Shown: positions 1 through 9,848, counted from the first letter of the stretch. The stretch: DNA of 64,000 nt from Halonatronomonas sp964558325 (GCA_964558325.1 CAZLCX010000001.1:62001-126000); one strand, 5' to 3'. Numbers and translations: made by a program. The notes: a model not told the origin generated them from the sequence alone.

Positions 1-443
1 AGTTGGATTTAATGGGAATTTCAAGTATCGCTAATATGCTTTCTGCGATTAAATTTGCTAAATACTATGAACTAGGTGAAGATGATGTTATAGTGACTGT
101 TTTTACAGATTCAATGGAACTATATGGTTCCAGGGTAGAAGAAATGATAGAAGAAGCAGGTGGTTATGAGAAAATAGATGCTGCAGTTGATTATGAGCGT
201 TATATATTAGGTACAACTATAGATCATGTTGAAGAACTAACTTATTATACTAAAAAGAGAATTCATAATCTTAAATATTATACCTGGATTGAGCAACAGC
301 AAAAAGATTTAGAAGAATTAAATGCTCAGTGGTATGATTATGAAAATTATTGGGGAGATCTCCATAAACTGGCTCCAAAAATTGATGAATTAATAAATGA
401 ATTTAATAAAAGAACAGGTTTATTGGAGGAGTTGGAAGAATAA
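1..443 (+). CDS. C-terminal part of a PLP-dependent subunit-beta-like enzyme (cut by window start)
   Basis: About 147 residues of a protein that starts upstream of the window; the reading frame is open from the first bases. The segment GISSIANMLSAIKFAKYYEL followed by a TDSMELYGSR motif resembles the C-terminal region of the cysteine-synthase-like proteins annotated as pyridoxal-5-phosphate-dependent protein subunit beta. The PLP lysine would lie upstream and cannot be seen. The stop codon is directly followed by the ATG of the next PLP enzyme, so the two are almost certainly co-translated and may work together. Substrate unknown. The TTG at position 3 is not the real start. Confidence 0.6.
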   Translation, partial: LDLMGISSIANMLSAIKFAKYYELGEDDVIVTVFTDSMELYGSRVEEMIEEAGGYEKIDAAVDYERYILGTTIDHVEELTYYTKKRIHNLKYYTWIEQQQKDLEELNAQWYDYENYWGDLHKLAPKIDELINEFNKRTGLLEELEE

Positions 444-1700
444 ATGGAAAATGTTAGTCATTTAAGTTGTATTAATTGTGGAAAAGAATATGAACCTCTT
501 CCTGAACGTTATCTCTGCGATGACTGTGGAGAAAAGGGTCTTTTAGAGGTAGAATATAATTATGATAAGATTGCTTCTAAATGGAGTAAAGAAGATTTAT
601 CAGCTACAGGTGATCAGAGGATCTGGAGGTATCGTCCCTTATTACCGATTGAAGATGATACTCCCTTACCCCCCTTATCGGTGGGGAATACTCCAATATA
701 TGAATCAAAAAAATTAGCAGAAGAACTGGGACTTGAGAATATTTGGATTAAAGATGATGGCTTAAATCCAACAGGTTCTTTAAAGGATAGAGCTTCTGCT
801 ATGGCTGTTGTCAAAGCTCAGGAGGCAGGTGCTAAGGTAATCTCCTGTTCTTCAACAGGTAATGCAGCTTCATCTTTAGCTGGGAACGCAGCTTCTATGG
901 GCGGCAAATTAGAAACAGTAATCTTTGTTCCAGGCAGAGCTCCAGGAGGAAAATTAGCTCAACTTTTAATATATGGAGCAAATGTAGTTTCAGTCCAGGG
1001 TGATTATCAGGCAGCATATGATCTTTCAGCTGCAGCTATTAATAAGTGGGGTTGGTATAATCGGAATGCAGCCATTAATCCTTATATGGTTGAAGGAAAG
1101 AAGACTGCAGTTTTAGAAATGGCGGAGCAGATGGATTTTGACTTACCAGATTGGCTGGTTTTCTCTGTCGGCGATGGCTGTACTATTGCCGGTGCCTGGA
1201 AAGCTTTACAGGATCTTAATGAAATAGGTTTTATTGAAAAAGTTCCTAAACTCCTTGGTGTTCAGGCTGAAGGCTGTGCTCCAATTACAAGGTCTTTTTA
1301 TTCTGACGAACCTCTTACCATTGTTGATGAAAACACAATTGCTGATAGTATAGCTGTTGGCAATCCTAGAAACTTTAAAAAAGCTATTAGAGGAATAAAA
1401 AACAGTAATGGTGAGATGATTAATGTTTCTGATGAAGAGATTTACGAGATGATGAGATTATTAGGTAAAACAACTGGCATATTTGGAGAACCTGCAGGTG
1501 TTGCAGGATTAGCTGGTATTCGCAAAATGGTTTCTCAGGATAGAATAAAGTCAGATGAAAAGGTAGGTTTTGTAGTAACAGGTAATGGTTTAAAAGATGT
1601 CAAGAATGCAAGAAAAGCGACAGAAGAACCATTATCAATTAAGCCAGATATAGAATTATTGGAACAAGAATTTATCCGACAGGGGGTAATTGAGGGCTGA
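444..1700 (+). CDS. Threonine synthase-like PLP enzyme with N-terminal zinc ribbon
   Basis: 418-residue fold-type-II PLP enzyme. An N-terminal zinc ribbon uses Cys9, Cys12, Cys25 and Cys28. The PLP lysine is probably Lys114 in the motif NPTGSLKDRAS, and SSTGNAASSLAG is the usual phosphate/PLP-binding region. The family includes threonine synthase (O-phosphohomoserine to threonine, EC 4.2.3.1) and relatives such as cysteate synthase. The gene follows another PLP gene with no spacing and lies two genes before ygeW and ygeY. In that setting other bacteria carry ygeX (diaminopropionate ammonia-lyase), so a catabolic role here is more likely than threonine biosynthesis; that is inference. No hom or thrB is present in the window. 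The stop overlaps the next start (TGATG). Confidence 0.75.
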   Translation: MENVSHLSCINCGKEYEPLPERYLCDDCGEKGLLEVEYNYDKIASKWSKEDLSATGDQRIWRYRPLLPIEDDTPLPPLSVGNTPIYESKKLAEELGLENIWIKDDGLNPTGSLKDRASAMAVVKAQEAGAKVISCSSTGNAASSLAGNAASMGGKLETVIFVPGRAPGGKLAQLLIYGANVVSVQGDYQAAYDLSAAAINKWGWYNRNAAINPYMVEGKKTAVLEMAEQMDFDLPDWLVFSVGDGCTIAGAWKALQDLNEIGFIEKVPKLLGVQAEGCAPITRSFYSDEPLTIVDENTIADSIAVGNPRNFKKAIRGIKNSNGEMINVSDEEIYEMMRLLGKTTGIFGEPAGVAGLAGIRKMVSQDRIKSDEKVGFVVTGNGLKDVKNARKATEEPLSIKPDIELLEQEFIRQGVIEG

Positions 1701-2251
1701 TGAAGAAAAATCTTAAACTAGGTTCAAAAATTAGAGAAATGCGAAGAGCTCAGAATATGAGTCTGGCACAACTGGCAGATAAAATTGATAAAACTTCAAG
1801 TTATTTAAGCCAGGTAGAACGAGGTTTAGCAGAACCTTCCATAACAGCACTGAGAGAGATATCTAAAGCCCTGGATGTTCCTATATTTTACTTTTTAGTT
1901 GATGATGAGGAACATAATGCTGTTGTTCGCAAGAATGAGAGAAAGCAACTAGGATATCCTAATTCTAATTCTAAAGTGGAATTAATAAGTCCTGATTTAA
2001 ATCATCAGATGGAATTAATTGAAGTCAGGCTTGAACCTGGTGAATCAACAGTGGATATGCCCCTTTCTCATCAGGGAGAGGAGTGTACCTTAGTTCTTGA
2101 AGGAAAGATGGATATAAAAGTTGGGGATAAAAACTATATATTAGAACCAGGAGATAGTATTTATTATCTGGCTAGTATACCCCATAGATTATTAAGTATT
2201 GGTGACGAACCACTTGTTTTTGTCTCAGCTATAACACCTCCAAACTTTTAA
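1700..2251 (+). CDS. XRE-family transcriptional regulator with cupin domain
   Basis: 183 residues. The N-terminal helix-turn-helix (about residues 8-62, MSLAQLADKIDKTSSYLSQV) is of the Xre/SinR type. The C-terminal half (about 105-180) is a single cupin barrel with the segments HQGEECTLVLEG and LEPGDSIYYLASIPH, whose His and Glu residues are typical ligand or metal positions. Such HTH-cupin proteins usually sense a small metabolite and control the adjacent catabolic operon. It is fused in the operon to the PLP gene by a 1-base overlap and precedes ygeW by 48 bases, so control of the purine/YgeW-YgeY genes is the simplest guess. Effector unknown. Confidence 0.85.
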   Translation: MKKNLKLGSKIREMRRAQNMSLAQLADKIDKTSSYLSQVERGLAEPSITALREISKALDVPIFYFLVDDEEHNAVVRKNERKQLGYPNSNSKVELISPDLNHQMELIEVRLEPGESTVDMPLSHQGEECTLVLEGKMDIKVGDKNYILEPGDSIYYLASIPHRLLSIGDEPLVFVSAITPPNF

Positions 2252-2299
2252 GTTTGGATGGTATAGAATATACAATATTATTAATAGGAGGAATTTTAA

Positions 2300-3286
2300 A
2301 TGAGATCAGTATTTAGAAACAAAGATTTTATTACATTGCAGGAATGGTCAGTCGAGGAAATTGACACTTTATTAGATGTATCTTTTGACTTGAAAAGAAA
2401 GTTTGCTTTAGAGATTGACACCCCATATTTAAATAATAAAGTTGCAATGTTAATGTTCTTTGAAGAATCTACCAGAACCAGGAACTCAATGGAAGCAGGA
2501 CTTGCTCAATTAGGAGGCCATGCCAACTTTCTTGATACATCAACAATGCAGATTTCCCATGGTGAAGTTGCTAAAGACACTGCAGTGATTTTAGGAAGCT
2601 ATGGTCATGGTATTGCCTGTCGCAACTGTTTCTGGGGAGAAGGAAATGCTTACTTAAGAGATATGGCAGAGCATGCAAATGTTCCAATTATGAATTTGCA
2701 ATGTGATCTTTATCATCCAATGCAGGCCCTTGCAGACCTTATGACAATAAAAGAAAAGAAAGAAAAAACTAAAAATCTAAATATTTCAATTATCTGGGCT
2801 TATGCTACAAGTCATAAGAAGCCTATTTCTGTACCATTATCACAATCACTCTTATTCCCACGTTATGGCATGAATGTTACCCTGGCCTATCCTGAGGGCT
2901 TTGAGATGCCTGATTGGGTTATTGAACAGGCTAGAGAGAATGCAGAGAATAATGGCGGCACCTTTAAAATCACCCATGATATGGATGAAGCTTATACAGA
3001 TGCTGATATTGTTATTCCTAAGAATTGGGGTAGCTGGGTAAGTGATCCTAAAGATAAATTAGGGAGTAAATTATTAGAAGAGAATAAGGACTGGAAATGT
3101 ACAGAAGAAAAGATGGCTTTAGCTAAAGACGATGCAATGTATATGCATGCATTGCCGGCAGATAGAGGTAATGAGGTTGAAGATTCAGTGATTGATGGAC
3201 CGCAATCAATTGTATATGAAGAAGCTGAAAATAGGCTCCATACTGCTAAAGCCGTTATGGCTTTAACAATGGGAGGTAGAGGTTGA
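2300..3286 (+). CDS. ygeW: Knotted carbamoyltransferase YgeW
   Basis: 328 residues, of the aspartate/ornithine carbamoyltransferase superfamily. The carbamoyl-phosphate motif STRTR is at about residues 57-61. The second conserved motif appears as HALPADRGNE at about 283-292, in place of the HCLP of ornithine carbamoyltransferase. The YgeW family has a knotted fold and is linked to selenium-dependent molybdenum hydroxylases; its natural substrate is unsettled. A good ribosome site (AGGAGG) lies 9 bases before the ATG. The stop overlaps the leader of ygeY, so the two are translationally coupled, as in E. coli ygeWXY, but no ygeX lies between them. Confidence 0.92.
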   Translation: MRSVFRNKDFITLQEWSVEEIDTLLDVSFDLKRKFALEIDTPYLNNKVAMLMFFEESTRTRNSMEAGLAQLGGHANFLDTSTMQISHGEVAKDTAVILGSYGHGIACRNCFWGEGNAYLRDMAEHANVPIMNLQCDLYHPMQALADLMTIKEKKEKTKNLNISIIWAYATSHKKPISVPLSQSLLFPRYGMNVTLAYPEGFEMPDWVIEQARENAENNGGTFKITHDMDEAYTDADIVIPKNWGSWVSDPKDKLGSKLLEENKDWKCTEEKMALAKDDAMYMHALPADRGNEVEDSVIDGPQSIVYEEAENRLHTAKAVMALTMGGRG

Positions 3287-3288
3287 TA

Positions 3289-4491
3289 ATGGATAGAACT
3301 GAAATGGTTGACAAGATTAAAAATGAAGTAGCAAAATATGAAGATAATATGGTTGATTTTATGCGGGATATTATTAGTATCCCAAGTGAGAGCTGCCAGG
3401 AAAAGGAGGTAGTTCAAAGGATAAAAGAAGAACTTGAAGCTTTAGATTTTGATGAAGTTTTTATTGATGAAATGGGTAATATTTTTGGAAGAGTTGGCAC
3501 TGGGCCAAGAATAATAGCCTATGATGCTCATATTGATACTGTTGGCATAGGAAATCCAGATGAATGGGACTGGGACCCATTTGAAGGAAAGATGGAAGAT
3601 GGAATCATTTATGGTCGAGGAGCAACTGACCAGGAAGGTGCCATGGTTTCTATGGCCTATGCTGGAAAAGTTATAAAAGATTTAGGACTTCATGATGAGT
3701 TTAGTGTATATATGGTTGGAACAGTCCAGGAAGAAGATTGTGACGGTCTCTGCTGGCAGTATATACTTAATGAAGGAGTTTTAGATCCTGAAATGGTAGT
3801 TGTTACTGAACCAACTAATTTAAATATATATCGTGGCCATCGTGGAAGAATGGAAATGGAAGTTATTACAACAGGTGTTTCCTGTCATGGTAGTGCTCCG
3901 GAGAGAGGAGATAATTCTCTCTATAAGATAGCGCCTATAATCTCAGGAATTGAGAAATTAAATGAAGAATTAAAGGTTGATCCTTTTCTCGGGAAGGGAA
4001 CAATTGCAGTTACTCATATAACTAATGATACCCCAAGTTTATGTGCAGTTCCTAATAGAAGTGCTATCCATCTTGACCGCCGATTAACAGCTGGTGAAGA
4101 TAAAGAACTGGCAGTTAAACAGGTTGAAGAGGTTGTTGAGAAAGCAGGTATGGAGGCTGAGGTAAGAATCTTAAATTATGATACTCCAAGTTATACAGGG
4201 TTTGTCTATGAGACAGAGAAATATTATCCAACCTGGGTATTAGAAGAAGATCACCCTGTAATTCAGTCTGCAGTTTCGGCCTATAAAGATGTTTTTGAAG
4301 AAGAGCCAAAGGTTGATAAATGGACATTTAGCACAAATGGTGTTTCAATAATGGGAAGAGCAGGCATACCATGTGTTGGTTTTGGACCTGCTAATGAGAT
4401 TTATGCTCATACTGTTAATGACCAGATTCCTGTAGAACACCTGGTTAAAGCGGCAGAGCTTTATGCAGCCCTACCAGAATATTTAGAGTAA
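3289..4491 (+). CDS. ygeY: YgeY family selenium metabolism-linked hydrolase (M20 peptidase family)
   Basis: 400 residues, M20/ArgE/DapE metallohydrolase. The first metal-binding motif is AYDAHIDTVG (His about residue 81); GRGATDQEG and QEEDCDG supply the bridging Asp and catalytic Glu positions. A dimerisation domain follows (RGHRGRMEMEV). The family hydrolyses amide bonds of small amino-acid derivatives; YgeY substrates are unknown, but pairing with YgeW suggests a carbamoylated or acylated diamino acid. A TTG two codons upstream (3283) could also start the frame; the ATG at 3289 is preferred because it sits right after the ygeW stop (TGATAATG). A terminator follows. Confidence 0.9.
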   Translation: MDRTEMVDKIKNEVAKYEDNMVDFMRDIISIPSESCQEKEVVQRIKEELEALDFDEVFIDEMGNIFGRVGTGPRIIAYDAHIDTVGIGNPDEWDWDPFEGKMEDGIIYGRGATDQEGAMVSMAYAGKVIKDLGLHDEFSVYMVGTVQEEDCDGLCWQYILNEGVLDPEMVVVTEPTNLNIYRGHRGRMEMEVITTGVSCHGSAPERGDNSLYKIAPIISGIEKLNEELKVDPFLGKGTIAVTHITNDTPSLCAVPNRSAIHLDRRLTAGEDKELAVKQVEEVVEKAGMEAEVRILNYDTPSYTGFVYETEKYYPTWVLEEDHPVIQSAVSAYKDVFEEEPKVDKWTFSTNGVSIMGRAGIPCVGFGPANEIYAHTVNDQIPVEHLVKAAELYAALPEYLE

Positions 4492-4503
4492 ATCAAATTT
4501 AAA

Positions 4504-4560
4504 ACTAAAAGAGGGAGTCTTAAAACTTCCTCTTTTAGCTCTTGTTATTATTTTCTTTTA
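4504..4560 (+). terminator. Rho-independent terminator after ygeY
   Basis: A 14-bp stem with one G-T wobble, left arm CTAAAAGAGGGAGT at 4504-4517, six-base loop, right arm ACTTCCTCTTTTAG at 4524-4537, followed by a T-rich run. It separates the PLP-ygeWY unit from the permease and xanthine dehydrogenase genes. Confidence 0.8.
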
Positions 4561-4637
4561 CTTAATTGACTGAAAATTTGTTTTAGTTCATCTATTAAAA
4601 ATAAGCCTGGAGTAAAGGCAAAAAGTGAGGTAATATT

Positions 4638-5966
4638 ATGTCAGAAGCTAAAAAAAGCAAAGTTAATAATAATGCATATTATGAACTAGAAGATGTTCCG
4701 CCGTTACATGAAATTATAGTTTTAGGTCTTCAACATATGTTAGCAATGTTTGTCGGTATTATTACTCCGCCATTAATTATTGCAGGGGTAGCAGGGTTAA
4801 ATTCTGCAGAAACAGGTTTCTTTGTGAGTATGGCACTTATTATGTCCGGTGTTGCTTCATTTATACAGTGCAGAAAATTTGGTCCTGTTGGTTCTGGTCT
4901 GCTTGGAGTTCATGGTACAAGTTTCACCTTTGTTCCAATGGCAATAAGTGCCGCCAATGCAGGAGGTATTCCGTTAGTACTCGGAATGGCTTTAGCCGCT
5001 TCTCCAGTAGAGATGATTATAAGTCGTTTTGTTAAACAGGCAAGAAAATTATTCCCACCAATAGTATCAGGTACTGTTGTAACTTTAATTGGTCTTAGTT
5101 TAATTGAAGCAGGTATGACGGACTTTGGTGGAGGGTCAGGAGCTGAAAACTTTGGAGCTCCAATAAATTTAGCATTAGGATTATTTGTTTTAATTGTAAT
5201 TATATTAGCCAATAGATTTGGTAAAGGACTTATTAAGGTTGGTTCAGTTGCAATTGGGCTAGTAGCTGGTTATATTGTGGCAATACCTCTTGGTTTGGTT
5301 GATTTTCAGGCAGTGGCTGATGCAGGCTGGTTTACTGCTCCTAGGCCATTATATTTTGGTTTAGATTTTAGTTGGGGCCATTTAATCCCCTGGATACTGG
5401 CTTACTTTATTACATCAATTGAAACAATTGGAGATTTAACTGCAATAGCTGAAACATCTGGAGAACCTGTTACCGGTAAAATTCACAGTGACCGTTTAGG
5501 AGCGGGAATGTTAGCAGATGGAATTGCAAGTGCTCTTGCTGCTATTTTTAATACAATGCCTAACACTACCTTCAGTCAGAATATTGGTGTAATCCAGATA
5601 ACTAAAGTAGGAAGTAGAGTAGTTGGATATGCAGTAGCAGTAATTTTACTAATATTAGGTTTTATTCCTAAGATTGGTGCTTTAGTAAGTGTTATGCCAA
5701 AACCGGTACTAGGTGGAGCAACATTGGCTTTATTTGGAATGGTTGCAACATCAGGTATAAAAATTATTACAAAAAAGGGTTTAACTGATAGAAAACTATT
5801 CATATTTTCTATTGCTTTAAGTTTTGGTTTAGGAGTTACTTATATGCCTGAAATTGTTGATCAATTACCTGATGTCTTATCGACAGTCTTACAATCTGGT
5901 GTTACAGTTGGTGCCCTATTAGCGCTTTCTCTTAATTTATTACTTCCAGGTGGTTCTTCTGAATAA
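4638..5966 (+). CDS. Uracil-xanthine permease (NCS2 family)
   Basis: 442-residue membrane protein with about 12-14 hydrophobic segments, of the nucleobase:cation symporter-2 family (UraA/PbuX/UacT type). Recognisable are HMLAMFVGIITPPLI near the N terminus, GLLGVHGTSFTFVP in TM3, ITSIETIGDLTAIAE in TM8 and MPNTTFSQNIGV in TM10. It imports uracil, xanthine or urate. It lies immediately upstream of the xanthine dehydrogenase genes, so it most likely supplies their substrate. There is no clear sigma-70 promoter in the 146 bases upstream, although TTGACT occurs at 4566; a weak GTGAGGT ribosome site precedes the ATG. Confidence 0.9.
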   Translation: MSEAKKSKVNNNAYYELEDVPPLHEIIVLGLQHMLAMFVGIITPPLIIAGVAGLNSAETGFFVSMALIMSGVASFIQCRKFGPVGSGLLGVHGTSFTFVPMAISAANAGGIPLVLGMALAASPVEMIISRFVKQARKLFPPIVSGTVVTLIGLSLIEAGMTDFGGGSGAENFGAPINLALGLFVLIVIILANRFGKGLIKVGSVAIGLVAGYIVAIPLGLVDFQAVADAGWFTAPRPLYFGLDFSWGHLIPWILAYFITSIETIGDLTAIAETSGEPVTGKIHSDRLGAGMLADGIASALAAIFNTMPNTTFSQNIGVIQITKVGSRVVGYAVAVILLILGFIPKIGALVSVMPKPVLGGATLALFGMVATSGIKIITKKGLTDRKLFIFSIALSFGLGVTYMPEIVDQLPDVLSTVLQSGVTVGALLALSLNLLLPGGSSE

Positions 5967-6056
5967 TAAAAATTTTAAGAAGGACCTGGGATGGTTTAAC
6001 TAGAAGTTAATAATCACGGAACAATTTTAGTGAAAATAAAGTTGGAGGTGAAACCT

Positions 6057-8500
6057 GTGACTGATTTTAGACAGGTTAACAAGTCGAAAAAAAGAATTGA
6101 TGCAAAGGCCAAAGTAACAGGTAAAGCAAAATTTGGTGCAGATCTTAAATTTGCAAATATGTTATATGGTAAGGTAGTAAGAACAAAATATCCATATGCA
6201 AAAATTAAAAACGTAGATATAAGTAAAGCGAAGGAATATCCAGGTGTGGAAGTAGTGATGACAGCGAAGGATATACCTAATAATACTTTTGGAGTTATTA
6301 TTCAAAACCAGAGAGTATTAGCTGAAGATGAGGCTATTTATATTGGTGATGGGATTGTAATGCTTGCGGCTGAAAGCAAAGAAGCTGCTGAGGAAGCAGC
6401 AAAATTAGTGGAGATTGAATATGAAGAGCTAAAAGGTATTCATGATCCTTTGGAATCTAGAAAACCAGATGCCCAATTAGTAATGGAGGGAACTGATAGT
6501 AATCAGGTTGTTCATCATCCTTTAAGGAAGGGAGATGTTGAATCTGGTTTTGCTGAAGCAGATGTTATATTAGAGAGAGAATATTCAACTCAATATATTG
6601 AACATGCCTATTTAGAACCAGAAGCAGTTACTGTTGTTCCTAATGAGAGACAGACTCTGGTCTCTGTATATGGTTCAGTTCAGAACCCATATGCCACCAG
6701 AGATGCTGTAGCTAGAGTTTTAGAAGCCGACTTAAGTCAGGTGAGAATTATCCAGGATAATATGGGTGGTTCATTCGGAGGGAAAGATGAAAATATTTCT
6801 TCTATGGCTGCAAGAGCTGCTGTAATGGCCCTGGAAACTGATAGGCCTGTCCAGATGGTTAACTCAAGAGAAGAGTCAATAATTGAAAGTTATAAACGCC
6901 ATCCATATAATCTAAAATATAAAGTAGGAGCTACTAAAGAAGGCAAACTAACTGCCATGGAGATAGAGGCTGTAGCAGACAGTGGAGCCTATGCCTGCCA
7001 GACTCCATTTGTGACCTGGAGGTCTGTAGTTCAAGCTACAGGTCCTTATGAAGTTCCCAATGTTAAAACTGATACCTATGGCTTTTATACAAATAATCCA
7101 TACACTGGAGCAATGAGGGGTTATGGTTCTCCTCCGATCTGTTTTTCTCAGGAATCTTTAATGGATGAACTGGCAGAAGAATTAAATATGAGACCAGACA
7201 GGTTAAGAGAGAAAAACATGTTTAGACAGAATTCTTATACTGCCAGTAATCAAAAATTAGATAATCATACTGTAAGTTTACAGGAAGTTCTTGATAAAGC
7301 TAAGGAATCAATTAATTATGATGAAAAATATGAAGAGTATTCTAAAGAGCAGCCTGGTGAAATAAAACGAGGTATTGGACTGGCAATGAGTTATCGTGGC
7401 GTTAGCTTAGGGGCTGAAGCTATAGATACTACAGGAGGAATTGTTGCTGTCCAGAAAGATGGGAGTATAATTCTTTATTGTGGTCTCGCAGAAAATGGCC
7501 AGGGGTTAAGGACAGTTTTTTCTCAGGTTGTTGGTGAAGAATTAGGAGTTAATCTTGATAGAATAACTTATATGGAAGCAGANNNNNNNNNNNNNNNNNN
7601 NNNNNNNNNNNNNNNNNNNNNNNNNNNNNNNNNNNNNNNNNNNNNNNNNNNNNNNNNNNNNNNNNNNNNNNNNNNNNNNNNNTTGTTGGTGAAGAATTAG
7701 GAGTTAATCTTGATAGAATAACTTATATGGAAGCAGATACATCTGTAGCACCTGAAAGTGGCTCAACTGTGGCTTCCAGAAGTACATTTATGGGCGGAAA
7801 TGCTCTCAAGAAAGCAGCTAAAAATGTTAAAAAGACAATGATAGAATTTGCAAAAGATGAATATGGTGTAAATGAAGAAATAATCTTTAAAGATAATGCC
7901 TTATATACTGAGTCAGGTAAAAAGATAGAAGACTTTGCAAATGTTGCTTCTGATGCTTTTCATAGCGGAGTATTTTTATCGTCCTATGGCTGGTACAAAG
8001 CACCTGATATTTCCTGGGACGAAGAGACAGGACAGGGTAGACCTTATTTTACCTATGTTTATGGCTGTCAGATAGCAGAAGTTGAAGTTGATACTGGAAC
8101 CGGTCAGGTTAAAGTCTTGAATATGGCTGCAGCCCATGATGTTGGTAAGGCAATAAATCCTGCTAATGTTCGGGGACAGATTTATGGAGGAGTTGTGATG
8201 GCTGTTGGGCATGCCTTGATGGAAGATTTAGGTTTCTCAAATGGATTTATAAATCATACTAATTTTGATGAATATTTGATTCCAACAGCAAAGGATATTC
8301 CAGAAATAGATGCAATCATAGTAGAAAATCCAGATCCCTCTGGGCCATATGGGGCTAAATCTATAGGTGAACCAACAGTTGAACTTGGTGGAGCAGCAAT
8401 TAATAATGCAATTGCTTTAGCTACAGGGAAACGCCATTATGATCTGCCCCTTAATCTTGAAAGAGTTCTAATTGGCAGAGATTTAAGCAGGGAGGGCTAA
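6057..8500 (+). CDS. xdhA: Selenium-dependent xanthine dehydrogenase, molybdopterin-binding subunit (interrupted by a false assembly gap)
   Basis: Large molybdenum-cofactor subunit of the xanthine oxidase family. N-terminal Ald_Xan_dh_C domain (KVTGKAKFGAD) is followed by the molybdopterin domain with GGSFGGKDEN, RGYGSPP and C-terminal GPYGAKSIGEP, which contains the catalytic Glu. The GTG at 6057 is chosen because GGAGGTG ends 6 bases before it; an earlier GTG at 6030 has no ribosome site. The gene is broken by 100 N at 7583-7682, but the 55 bases before the gap (7528-7582) recur exactly after it (7683-7737). Removing 7583-7737 restores one open frame of about 762 residues, the normal family length. 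The gene is therefore intact and the gap is an assembly artefact. Selenium dependence is inferred from the ygeWY, ssnA and yqeBC context. Confidence 0.88.
7583..7682. other. Assembly gap (100 N), false: flanks overlap by 55 bp
   Basis: The run of 100 N is flanked by identical 55-bp sequences (7528-7582 and 7683-7737). Two contigs that overlap by 55 bases were joined with a placeholder instead of being merged. No sequence is missing. Confidence 0.95.
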
Positions 8501-8503
8501 ATC

Positions 8504-9379
8504 ATGAATAAAGACTTGAAATTTTATAAAACTACAAAAGTTGATGAAGCAGTTAGATTACTGGCTGAGAATAAATTAAAGCTTCTGGCCGGTGGAACTG
8601 ATTTTATGGTAGATTTAAGGAATGAAGAAGATTTTTTAAATGATTATAAGGGAATTTTAGATTTATCTAATATTGATGAGCTTAAAAATATAACTGAAAA
8701 TGATGATTACATTGAAATTGGAGCAATGGTTACCCATGGAGATATAGTTGAGTCTGACTTGATTCGAAAATATTATCCAGCTCTAGCACAATCTTCTGAG
8801 TCAGTTGGTTCAACCCAGATTAGAAATCGGGCAACAATTGGTGGGAATATTTGTAATGCTGCTGCCTGTGCAGATACTTTAGGACCTTTAATTGCCTTTG
8901 AGGCTAGAGCAGTTCTTAAATCAGTTAATGGAATGAGAACTATGGATGTTTCTGAATTTGTGAAATGGCCATATGAAACTGAAATCAATAAAAATGAGAT
9001 TCTCGTTTCATTTATATTGCCAAAACCAGAAGAAGGAACTTATAGTGGTTTTCAAAAAATTGGTCGGCGCCAGGCTCTAGCTATTACCAGAATAAGTCTT
9101 GCAGTTACAGCAGTTATAGAATCTGGAATTATTAAAGATATTAATTTAGTTCCTGGTTCTGCTACTCCAGTTCCGACTACATTTAGTAAAGTAGAAGCAG
9201 AAATTAAAGGTAAGAAATTATCAGAGATAGATTCGGAAGAGATTGGTGAAAAGGCTGCAGAAGAGATGATTGGTATAACAGGTGAACGCTGGTCAACTCC
9301 TTATAAAAAGCCTGCTCTGGCTACTCTTTTCCGCAGAGCAATAAAGAACCTTCAGGAGGAGGTAGCAAATAATGGCTAA
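8504..9379 (+). CDS. xdhB: Xanthine dehydrogenase FAD-binding subunit
   Basis: 291 residues of the CoxM/XdhB family. The FAD-binding N-terminal domain contains LLAGGTDFMVDL at about residues 28-39 and the conserved RNRATIGGNICNAAACAD near residues 107-124; the C-terminal CO-dehydrogenase flavoprotein domain follows. It passes electrons from the 2Fe-2S subunit to NAD+ or another acceptor. It starts 3 bases after xdhA and overlaps the 2Fe-2S gene by 8 bases, so the three subunits are translated together. Confidence 0.92.
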   Translation: MNKDLKFYKTTKVDEAVRLLAENKLKLLAGGTDFMVDLRNEEDFLNDYKGILDLSNIDELKNITENDDYIEIGAMVTHGDIVESDLIRKYYPALAQSSESVGSTQIRNRATIGGNICNAAACADTLGPLIAFEARAVLKSVNGMRTMDVSEFVKWPYETEINKNEILVSFILPKPEEGTYSGFQKIGRRQALAITRISLAVTAVIESGIIKDINLVPGSATPVPTTFSKVEAEIKGKKLSEIDSEEIGEKAAEEMIGITGERWSTPYKKPALATLFRRAIKNLQEEVANNG

Positions 9380-9848
9380 AGTTAAAGTGAAATTTACTGT
9401 AAATAAAAGAGAGGTAGAGGTAGAGGTTGACCCCACTGAAAGACTTCTTGATACTTTAAGAGATAGACTCCATTTAACTGGAGTAAAAGAAGGATGTGCT
9501 GTTGGGGAATGTGGTGCCTGTACAGTTTTATTTGATGGTGAAGCTATGAATTCATGCTTAATTCCAACTGTTCAGGCTGAAGGCAAAGAAGTTTTAACAA
9601 TTGAAGGCCTGGGAACAGAAAATGATCTTGACCCATTACAGCAGTCCTTTATCGATTATCAGGCAGTCCAATGTGGCTTCTGTACTCCAGGCATGATTTT
9701 ATCAGCTAAAGCATTATTAAATAAAAATTCAAGCCCAACCCGTGAGGATATTAAACAGGCAATAGATGGGAATCTCTGTCGCTGTACAGGGTATGAACAA
9801 ATTATCCAGGCTGTCCAAAATGCTGCTGATGGTGAGGTGGAAGCCTAA
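9372..9848 (+). CDS. xdhC: Xanthine dehydrogenase 2Fe-2S subunit
   Basis: 158 residues of the CoxS/XdhC-subunit family, with two [2Fe-2S] clusters. The plant-ferredoxin-type cluster uses EGCAVGECGACTV plus a later Cys in MNSC; the alpha-helical cluster uses CGFCTPGM and CRCTGY. It mediates electron transfer from the molybdenum site to FAD. Start at ATG 9372 inside the end of xdhB, with ribosome site GGAGGTAG. This iron-sulfur subunit is not the XdhC maturation factor encoded at 27891. The GTG start of the next gene follows its stop directly. Confidence 0.93.
   Translation: MAKVKVKFTVNKREVEVEVDPTERLLDTLRDRLHLTGVKEGCAVGECGACTVLFDGEAMNSCLIPTVQAEGKEVLTIEGLGTENDLDPLQQSFIDYQAVQCGFCTPGMILSAKALLNKNSSPTREDIKQAIDGNLCRCTGYEQIIQAVQNAADGEVEA

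Noticed and set aside
7727..8500. Separate gene encoding only the C-terminal part of xanthine dehydrogenase
   Set aside because: It is the rest of xdhA; the apparent start arises from the false gap with its duplicated 55 bases.
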